From NCBI GenBank assembly GCA_026710565.1, contig JAPOQV010000586.1:1-27029 (forward strand): DNA of 27,029 nucleotides. The letters run 5' to 3'. Positions within the stretch are counted from its first letter, which is position 1. Every line of letters begins with the position of its first letter. Below, in pieces: positions 22,626-27,029 of this stretch. Source of the DNA: Spirochaetaceae bacterium. GTDB taxonomy: Bacteria; Spirochaetota; Spirochaetia; SZUA-6; Bin103. The notes below the pieces were generated by a model. That model was not told where the DNA came from. It did no database searches and saw only the letters and a program-made list of their open reading frames with translations. The position numbers and the translations under genes are program-made.

Positions 22626-22939
22626 CAAGCTTCGAGCTCCGCGATCTCATGCAGGATGTGGTCCTGCACCGCTACAGGCACGCGCTCCCACGGCGTGTCT
22701 CTGCCTCGGCCCAGGTGGTCACGAAAGTCCCCACACCGCTCCATGGGAATCGCCAGCACCGTCCCGTCCGGCCTCCGGCAGTAGCCGGTGATGATCTCGA
22801 ACTCGCGAACACCGTCCCAGACGTGGATCCATGCCCGGACGTGATCCGCGCCGTATCGGATGACACGCGGCAGGCACAGCACCGGACTGTCGGCTCGGCA
22901 CGGCTCGCTGCGCTCGTACGCCGTCTGCCGGAGGGTCAC
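22625..22939 (-). CDS. Hypothetical early protein
   Basis: 104 residues from a GTG at 22939 overlapping the previous stop (GTGA). It contains VLCLPRVIRYGADHVRAWIH, VWDGVREFEIITGYCRRPDG, TVLAIPMERCGDFRDHLG and a helical end (VAVQDHILHEIAELEA). The alternation of strand and helix suggests a small globular alpha/beta protein. No family is recognised. Stop-start overlaps tie it to both neighbours. Confidence 0.6.
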   Translation of the reverse strand: MTLRQTAYERSEPCRADSPVLCLPRVIRYGADHVRAWIHVWDGVREFEIITGYCRRPDGTVLAIPMERCGDFRDHLGRGRDTPWERVPVAVQDHILHEIAELEA

Positions 22940-23259
22940 TCCCTCGGCTCCTTGCCGATGTTGTCCGCGATCAGGCTAGCCACGACGGAGGCCGATGCGA
23001 CGCCGATCGCGACCAGGGCGGCCTTCCACGTCGGCATGCCGATGCCCAGCAGGAACCCGACCACCGTGCCGCCGATCGACATGATCGCCAGCGACGCCAG
23101 GCGCCACCGGCGCACAGGCGGAGCGAAAAGGGAGCGGGCCGGGGGCGAAGAAGGAAGGTCACGTATCGTGAGGCCCCCGGCCCGCTCCTGCGCACCCTTC
23201 TCGTCGCGGGTGCGCCCTCCCAGTTGAATGTCCTTTAGCAGCAGCCAGAGCATCGGCAT
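22936..23259 (-). CDS. Small two-helix membrane protein
   Basis: 107 residues, ATG at 23259 overlapping the Ner-like stop (TGATG). The N-terminal half is polar and basic (LWLLLKDIQLGGRTRDEKGAQ, PPARSLFAPPVRRWR). It is followed by two membrane helices, about residues 58-78 (LASLAIMSIGGTVVGFLLGIG) and 80-101 (WKAALVAIGVASASVVASLIA). The predicted topology places the basic tail in the cytoplasm. As the second early gene it may be a superinfection-exclusion or host-modifying protein; this is inference only. Confidence 0.65.
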   Translation of the reverse strand: MPMLWLLLKDIQLGGRTRDEKGAQERAGGLTIRDLPSSPPARSLFAPPVRRWRLASLAIMSIGGTVVGFLLGIGMPTWKAALVAIGVASASVVASLIADNIGKEPRE

Positions 23260-23615
23260 CACGCCGGCACTCCGTTCGTCCACGCCGCTGGCGCTTCGTT
23301 GCAGCCGCGGCGCAGCTCGTGGGGCTGCGGCCGATGCTCGGCGGCCTGTACGGCGAGCAGGTTGCGGTGCGCGATCTCGGCCGCCTGCAGAAACTGCTGG
23401 CGCGCGGCGTTGGCGGCGGTTTCCGCGCCCTCGAGCAACTCCAGCGCGCCCAACACGCGCCGCCCGAAATCGGCCGGCGGCTTACGCTGACCCGCCAGCC
23501 AGCGGCTCAGCGTCGACGGCTCGTACCCCAGGTGCTGCGCCAGCCGATCCTGGCTGATGACGGACCTTCCGATCCGCCGAGACACCCCCGTGATGTCACT
23601 GTCCGTGTCCTGCAT
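23259..23615 (-). CDS. Ner/Cro-like HTH regulator, first early gene
   Basis: 118 residues, ATG at 23615. Residues 15-50 (RIGRSVISQDRLAQHLGYEP, STLSRWLAGQRKPP) form a clear XRE/Cro helix-turn-helix. The rest is a helical, Ala-rich extension. It is divergent from the S24 repressor across a 77-bp gap carrying a perfect dyad, and a degenerate copy of that dyad overlaps its own start region. This is the Mu ner/c arrangement. It probably turns down the early promoter and the repressor gene after induction. Confidence 0.8.
   Translation of the reverse strand: MQDTDSDITGVSRRIGRSVISQDRLAQHLGYEPSTLSRWLAGQRKPPADFGRRVLGALELLEGAETAANAARQQFLQAAEIAHRNLLAVQAAEHRPQPHELRRGCNEAPAAWTNGVPA
23594..23610. promoter_or_regulatory. 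Degenerate second operator in the Ner-like gene start
   Basis: TGTCACTGTCCGTGTCC resembles the perfect operator core TGACACTGTTAGTGTCA with a few mismatches, same spacing. It lies five bases inside the Ner-like coding region. Paired operators of unequal quality are usual for such switches. Inferred. Confidence 0.4.
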
Positions 23616-23623
23616 GGCGCAGA

Positions 23624-23652
23624 CCCTAATGACACTGTTAGTGTCATGTCAA
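23624..23652 (-). promoter_or_regulatory. Leftward early promoter
   Basis: On the minus strand a consensus TTGACA (23652-23647) is followed by a 17-bp spacer and TTAGGG at 23629-23624. The spacer is the operator dyad. The -10 is a poor match, and the inferred start of transcription would fall at or near the ATG at 23615, so the mRNA may be nearly leaderless or the -10 may lie elsewhere. Confidence 0.5.
23629..23647. promoter_or_regulatory. Immunity operator, perfect 8-bp dyad
   Basis: ATGACACTgttAGTGTCAT is a perfect 8-bp inverted repeat around a 3-bp centre in the gap between the divergent repressor and Ner-like genes. It overlaps the last base of the -35 and fills the promoter spacer, so a bound repressor would block RNA polymerase. 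Confidence 0.8.
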
Positions 23653-23692
23653 CGGTTGTCTTGCTTCATGCTGGGAGGGGCTGGGGAGTTGG

Positions 23693-24388
23693 TTGGTAGG
23701 AGAACGGCTAAAGGCGGCTCGTGAGCGAGCCGGTATGGATCAGATCGAGGTGGCCGTGGAGCTCGGCTTCTCGTCGCACGCGGCTGTATCTAACGTAGAG
23801 ACCGAGAGATCTTCCATCCACGTGGACCGCTTGGCGTCGGCTGCCAAGCTCCTTCAGGTGTCGACTGACTATCTGCTCGGGCTCACGGACGACCCCACTC
23901 CTGTGGGTCAGCGACAGTCAAATGGGGGACCAGTCCCCCATTTGGACAACGGCGACCGTGACCTCGCAATCGCTCCCAACGGCGCTGCTGGCGCGCGTCC
24001 GATCCCGATCCGCGAGTTGGCGGCCGCGGCGGGCGGGGGCGCAGTGGACCTGGACGAGACGATCGTCGGCCACCTCCACTTCCGGCGCGAGTGGCTCGAC
24101 CGCCAAGCGATCGACCCCACCCAGGCCGACGTCCTCAAGGTCCGCGGCGAGTCGATGGAGCCCACGCTCCCGGACGATTGCTCGATCCTGATGGACCGCC
24201 GACGGCGAGCCCCTCGCTCCGGCCGGATCTATGTGGTCCGCACCGACGAGGGCATCGTCGTCAAGCGAGCCCGCCGCCACAGTGGACGCTGGATCCTGAG
24301 CAGCGACCACCCGACCTGGCCGCCTCGCCCCTGGCCCGCGGATGCCGAGCTCATCGGCGAAGTCCGCTGGATGGCTCGGACATTCTGA
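23693..24388 (+). CDS. S24/LexA-type phage repressor
   Basis: 231 residues from a TTG at 23693 with GGGGAG just upstream; no better start exists. Residues 3-65 are an XRE helix-turn-helix (RLKAARERAGMDQIEVAVELGFSSHAAVSNVE). Residues about 105-231 are the S24 peptidase fold with Ser154 in GESMEPT and Lys191 in GIVVKRA as catalytic dyad. An Ala-Gly pair at 113-114 is a candidate self-cleavage site. The Mu c repressor is not of this kind, so lysogeny here is probably lifted by RecA/DNA damage. The linker (residues 76-84) is encoded by a 26-bp perfect palindrome. Confidence 0.9.
   Translation: MVGERLKAARERAGMDQIEVAVELGFSSHAAVSNVETERSSIHVDRLASAAKLLQVSTDYLLGLTDDPTPVGQRQSNGGPVPHLDNGDRDLAIAPNGAAGARPIPIRELAAAAGGGAVDLDETIVGHLHFRREWLDRQAIDPTQADVLKVRGESMEPTLPDDCSILMDRRRRAPRSGRIYVVRTDEGIVVKRARRHSGRWILSSDHPTWPPRPWPADAELIGEVRWMARTF
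23919..23944. repeat. 26-bp perfect palindrome inside the repressor gene
   Basis: CAAATGGGGGAC (23919-23930) and GTCCCCCATTTG (23933-23944) are exact inverse complements around a 2-bp centre. It stays in frame and encodes part of the inter-domain linker. The form resembles REP-type hairpins of the TGGGGAC/GTCCCCA kind common in bacterial genomes. Confidence 0.95.
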
Positions 24389-24390
24389 CC

Positions 24391-24516
24391 ATGAGGGTGA
24401 CGAACGGCGTACTCACGGAGCTGGCGGGACTGATGCTGGCCGAGTACAGTCTCGGCGGGTACAGCGTCGGCCCCCTGTCGCGTCTCCTCATCGCTACGTG
24501 GCGTCCCGCCTCTTGA
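24391..24516 (+). CDS. Possible 41-residue ORF after repressor
   Basis: An ATG two bases after the repressor TGA opens MRVTNGVLTELAGLMLAEYS and then LGGYSVGPLSRLLIATWRPAS. It is mildly hydrophobic, has no ribosome site, and no recognised family. It may be a coupled small protein or chance. Otherwise the 136-bp gap before the next gene shows nothing clear. Confidence 0.25.
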   Translation: MRVTNGVLTELAGLMLAEYSLGGYSVGPLSRLLIATWRPAS

Positions 24517-24524
24517 GCGCTCTT

Positions 24525-25133
24525 ATGTGGCCCGTTATCGAGTGGCTCCCGCCCTGGTGGAACGAATTCGTGCTGGGAGTCGCGATCTTCCTAGCCGGGA
24601 CCTTCATCAACGATTGGATTCGTATGGGAAGACACCGACTGCGCTTCGGTCGCCACGAGCGGAGCGATCACAGTCAGACGAACGAGCCTGCAGAGAGGAC
24701 CGGAGGAAAGAGATGGAAACGTCTTCGCGCGACGGTCTTCGCCTTCGCTGTACTCGCGACGATAGCCTCGGGCATAATTTGCGTAATTGATGACCAAGCC
24801 AAAACATCGGAAGGAGCTCTGGGTAATTTCCCACTGAAACCAGTTCCGGGCCAGCTGTTCTCACTCAAGGACGGGGGCGCGGCTGATCTGAGTACCGAAG
24901 CTCCAACTCTGCTATTCGTCGTATTCGAGATCGACGAAGACAACGGAGTAGTGGAGGTCAAACTGGATGGGAGACGCGCTACGATGAGAGAGGGTCAGGA
25001 TCTCAGGTTCAGTAGCGGGGGCAGAGGTACGTGTTCCATCGCCCTAGCGCGCGAGATAAGGAGTGGCCTCTTGGCACCCAAATCGGCGTCTTTCGTTTAC
25101 GAGTGCCCGACGCGCGTGAATGACGGATCTTGA
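24525..25133 (+). CDS. Two-helix membrane protein, lower-GC accessory gene
   Basis: 202 residues from the ATG at 24525; an in-frame GTG at 24498 is an alternative. Helices lie at about 13-32 (NEFVLGVAIFLAGTFINDWI) and 68-90 (RATVFAFAVLATIASGIICVI). They are separated by a basic loop, with a soluble C-terminal domain of about 110 residues (LLFVVFEIDEDNGVVEVKLDGRRATMREG, GGRGTCSIALAREI). The soluble part is beta-rich with two Cys. From about 24660 base composition is visibly more AT-rich than elsewhere in the window, suggesting recent transfer. Co-directional with the repressor, it is a probable lysogeny-expressed accessory gene, for example superinfection exclusion or defence. No family is recognised. 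Confidence 0.7.
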   Translation: MWPVIEWLPPWWNEFVLGVAIFLAGTFINDWIRMGRHRLRFGRHERSDHSQTNEPAERTGGKRWKRLRATVFAFAVLATIASGIICVIDDQAKTSEGALGNFPLKPVPGQLFSLKDGGAADLSTEAPTLLFVVFEIDEDNGVVEVKLDGRRATMREGQDLRFSSGGRGTCSIALAREIRSGLLAPKSASFVYECPTRVNDGS

Positions 25134-25134
25134 G

Positions 25135-25161
25135 AGTGTGGAGATGCCGACGCTGCACACT
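25135..25161. terminator. Weak hairpin at convergent gene ends
   Basis: AGTGTG (25135-25140) and CACACT (25156-25161) pair with a 15-nt loop just after the accessory gene stop. It lies in the 86-bp gap between convergent genes and has no T-run. It is a possible weak terminator. Nothing else is recognisable in this gap, including no host attachment junction. Confidence 0.3.
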
Positions 25162-25219
25162 TGAACAAGATTCAGGCAATGGGATCCCCCACGATGCGCC
25201 TTGCCGCCCAGCCGTGCGT

Positions 25220-25432
25220 CTACGTCAGAAGCCTCGGATCGAGTGGCCGATCGAAGTCGGGCCGGCCGTCGGCGTCAAGGTGGTAGTATTCCCCGCCCCA
25301 GTCGACAACCTCCGTGCCGTCTTGGAGCACGGCGATCAGCAGGTCGATCGGCGGGACTTCGCCCTCTTCCAAGTCCTCTATCGGGCGCAACGGTCGTCCG
25401 GAGTAGTCGGTGTCTACCGTTTGATCAGCCAT
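25220..25432 (-). CDS. Small acidic protein, candidate immunity partner of MuF-zincin
   Basis: 70 residues, ATG at 25432, overlapping the end of the MuF-type gene by 19 bases. It reads MADQTVDTDYSGRPLRPIED, LEEGEVPPIDLLIAVLQDGT, EVVDWGGEYYHLDADGRPDF and ends in DPRLLT. It is strongly acidic with little hydrophobic content apart from one strand-like stretch. Small acidic proteins encoded directly after, and overlapping, polymorphic toxin genes are often their immunity proteins, which motivates the proposal. No family is recognised, and a structural or unrelated role is equally possible. Confidence 0.55.
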   Translation of the reverse strand: MADQTVDTDYSGRPLRPIEDLEEGEVPPIDLLIAVLQDGTEVVDWGGEYYHLDADGRPDFDRPLDPRLLT

Positions 25433-26859
25433 CCCATCTTCTCGAACAGCTCATCCAGCGCCGCTGCGATCGGCAGGAATTCGGCGTGCGGCCACTGCTG
25501 CAGTCTACGGGTCTTGCTCGCGGCCTGCAACAAAGCGTCCAACTGGTCCCGCATGATGGGCGATCCGCTCTTCCAGGCCACGTACTGAGCGTATGCGCGG
25601 GCGAACAGCTCCTCGGGGTGCTGCAGGTAGCTGCGATACGGTGATGGCGGCAGCATCGAGATTGTCTGGAAGGTCGCCGACGCCATGATCGCCACGAGGA
25701 GCTGCTTCATCTCCGGCAGACGGCCGAGCCTGGACTGATAGGTCGGTCCCGGCAGGCCGGCGAAGTCGAGGAAGTGGCCGACCTCATGGGCAGTCGTCAT
25801 TTCGGGGTGCAGGGCGTTCGTCCCGCCGCGCACCCTGATGCTCTCCGCGTCCCCGTTGAGGAACGATCGGAACTGCCCGAGATCGGAGCCCGTTCGCATC
25901 CGCTTCACGGGGATCCGGGGCAGGTTCCCGCTCCCGTGTACCAGCTCGATCGCGTCGAGGCTGCGCGTGATCGCCTTGCGCAGATCGCCGGTGGGGCGTA
26001 CGTCGAGCGCAGCCGGAACCTCGGCACCGGTCGGCACGGTGTCGGCCGCCAGCGACGTGCTCTTCGCAACGAACACCTCGCCGAGCTGCTCCATGCGGCC
26101 GACGCCGGGGTTGCGCTCGAACCCGGGGTCGATGCCGGCGTACCCGGTGTGCACCTGCCCGGTGCGCCGGTTCCGGTACTGCATGGGCTGAAGCACTGGC
26201 TCATCGGTCTTGATGCGCTTCTTCTTCGGCGACGCGTCGCCGACCGGCGGCGCCGGGATCCCGTCGCGCTGATACCGCCGATACTGCGCCGCGGAGACGA
26301 ACCGGGTTGAGCACTTGCAGCCCCACCCGTTGCGCGGGTTGGCGACGGCCCAGAAGTCGCTGTCCTTGGGCAGCACCATGCCGTCCCACGCCAGGTGCTG
26401 ATCCCGGTGCTGCCGGCTCGGCCCCACCCGGTAGAGCAGGTACGGGTGCGAGGTGCTGCGCTGCCCGCGCTCCCACACTCCCGCCTGGGCGGCCTGGCCG
26501 ATGTTCACCCTCCAGATCGTCTCCAGCCGCCGCGAGCTGCCGAGCTGCGCCTCGACCTTCTTGCCGGTCTTGGGATCCTCGACGACCTTGCGGCCCCACC
26601 AGCCCTGCTTCGACAGGTACTCGGTCATCTGCCGCATCCACTGTTCCCTGGTGGTGCCGGCATCCTGCGCCGCGGTGATCGAGTCGCGCACGTCGCGGAG
26701 CATGTCCAGGTCCATCATCTTCGCGATTGTGAACGCGTGGGCGTGCTCCTCGCGCCAGACGTCCAGGTAGGAGAAGCCCGGCCGGATGCCCTTGCGCCGC
26801 AGGTAGTCGATCGCCTGCCGCGGCGGCGGGCCGGCTAGCTGGCGGTGTTCGTCGGGCAC
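25414..26859 (-). CDS. MuF-type minor head protein fused to HExxH zincin domain
   Basis: 481 residues from a GTG at 26859, right after the portal stop. Residues about 100-190 carry the MuF pattern (RRLETIWRVNIGQAAQAGVWERG, then PYLLYRVGPSRQHRDQHLAWDGMVLPKDSDFW and NPRNGWGCKCSTRFV). Residues about 240-480 are an extra domain with TTAHEVGHFLDF (HEVGH at 358-362) and, about 55 residues later, EELFARAYAQY with Glu416/417 as a candidate third zinc ligand, giving a gluzincin-like metallopeptidase. Mu F is itself about 440 residues, but without this motif. MuF proteins with C-terminal effector domains are known among phage polymorphic toxins and polyvalent proteins. The effector would be packed in the head and delivered with DNA; target unknown. 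Confidence 0.85.
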   Translation of the reverse strand: MPDEHRQLAGPPPRQAIDYLRRKGIRPGFSYLDVWREEHAHAFTIAKMMDLDMLRDVRDSITAAQDAGTTREQWMRQMTEYLSKQGWWGRKVVEDPKTGKKVEAQLGSSRRLETIWRVNIGQAAQAGVWERGQRSTSHPYLLYRVGPSRQHRDQHLAWDGMVLPKDSDFWAVANPRNGWGCKCSTRFVSAAQYRRYQRDGIPAPPVGDASPKKKRIKTDEPVLQPMQYRNRRTGQVHTGYAGIDPGFERNPGVGRMEQLGEVFVAKSTSLAADTVPTGAEVPAALDVRPTGDLRKAITRSLDAIELVHGSGNLPRIPVKRMRTGSDLGQFRSFLNGDAESIRVRGGTNALHPEMTTAHEVGHFLDFAGLPGPTYQSRLGRLPEMKQLLVAIMASATFQTISMLPPSPYRSYLQHPEELFARAYAQYVAWKSGSPIMRDQLDALLQAASKTRRLQQWPHAEFLPIAAALDELFEKMGWLIKR

Positions 26860-26862
26860 CGA

Positions 26863-27029
26863 TCAGGCGCCGGCATCATCGAAGCGCAGGTCGCCGAGCC
26901 CGCGGGCCCGCAGCATGTCGGCGGCGAGCTGCTCGACCCTGCCTTGGTCCTGCAGGAGTTGAAGCAGCCCCGGCAGCCCCCCCCCCGCCCCTTCAACCGG
27001 CCGCACGTTGGGCGCCCCCCCCCGGCACC
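26863..27029 (-). CDS. Portal protein C-terminus (Mu gp29/DUF935-like position), partial
   Basis: The frame runs in from the right window edge and ends TGA at 26863-26865, three bases before the MuF-type GTG. Readable residues include NVRPVEGAGGGLPGLLQLLQ, then DQGRVEQLAADMLRARGLGDLRFDDAGA. The gene immediately before F in Mu-like phages is the portal, so this is probably its C-terminus. The visible 55 residues alone have no diagnostic motif. Two G homopolymers of the coding strand (10 and 9) fall in this stretch, so the frame upstream of 26977 is less certain. Confidence 0.55.
   Translation of the reverse strand, partial: CRGGAPNVRPVEGAGGGLPGLLQLLQDQGRVEQLAADMLRARGLGDLRFDDAGA
26977..27023 (-). 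other. Two C/G homopolymers (10 and 9) near the window edge
   Basis: The plus strand has ten C at 26977-26986 and nine C at 27015-27023, so the coding strand of the portal-like gene has G10 and G9. As in the tape measure gene, these could be slippage sites or assembly errors; frame is retained with the lengths shown. Confidence 0.9.

Noticed and set aside
25134..25219. Possible left phage end (attachment junction) beyond the repressor
   Set aside because: Mu-like ends were looked for because the repressor normally lies near the left end, but I saw no clear TG-starting terminal repeats or target duplication, and virion genes continue to the right.
25130..26838. Several plus-strand frames opposite the MuF-type gene
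   Set aside because: Arg/Pro/Leu-rich shadows with no domain; the minus strand has clear MuF and HExxH motifs.
1..27029. CRISPR arrays, tRNAs, rRNAs, insertion sequences
   Set aside because: No regularly spaced repeats, no cloverleaf-like sequence noticed, and no IS transposase apart from the phage transposase.

Overview
This 27 kb window is almost entirely a Mu-like transposable (contractile-tailed) phage or prophage from a high-GC, probably diderm, bacterial host. The host guess rests on strongly GC-biased codon use throughout and on a lysis protein with a lipoprotein signal. The sequence does not identify the taxon; high-GC Proteobacteria or Myxococcota-type hosts are plausible. No tRNA, rRNA, CRISPR array or clearly bacterial housekeeping gene is visible.

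Layout. Bases 1-14180 (minus strand, transcribed right to left) are the morphogenesis operon: protease I with a nested scaffold start, major capsid T, gp36-like, a frame-broken gpG-like gene, gp37-like, a small ORF, sheath, tube, tail assembly chaperone with a textbook -1 frameshift site, tape measure, two hub-region proteins, spike (gp45), gp46, baseplate J (gp47), a gp48-like protein carrying an Ig-like domain, and the start of a tail fibre gene. Bases 14267-15224 (plus strand) are a two-gene lysis cassette: a small DUF350-type membrane protein and a lipoprotein lytic transglycosylase. A dyad at 14216-14231 lies between the divergent lysis and morphogenesis units. A 57-bp nested palindrome at 15232-15288 lies where the lysis and early units converge.

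Bases 15356-23615 (minus strand) are the early operon. It begins with a Ner-like HTH gene, followed by about seven small accessory genes (one with an ASCH domain), a DDE transposase of the DD35E type, a MuB-like AAA+ protein, a DUF3164-type protein, GemA and a Mor-type activator. Opposite to it, on the plus strand at 23693-24388, is a LexA/S24-type repressor. The two are separated by a 19-bp perfect operator dyad that sits between the -35 and putative -10 of the early promoter. Downstream of the repressor is a lower-GC gene for a two-helix membrane protein, a probable lysogenic accessory gene.

Bases 25220-27029 (minus strand) are again virion genes: the C-terminus of a portal-like protein, a MuF-type head protein fused to an HExxH zincin domain, and a small acidic ORF overlapping its 3' end. 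In Mu, portal and F lie directly upstream of the G/I/T cluster. Here they lie about 11 kb away, on the far side of the whole early, immunity and lysis region. Either this phage has an unusual gene order or the window joins two elements.

Inferred logic: the S24 repressor silences the leftward early promoter. On induction, Ner-like, transposase and MuB-like proteins drive transposition. Mor at the end of the early operon then activates the lysis and morphogenesis units. The most notable items are the MuF-zincin plus small acidic partner, the split head module, a perfect REP-like palindrome inside the repressor linker, a shared beta-rich domain inserted in both capsid and sheath, the -1 frameshift cassette, and the broken gpG frame.
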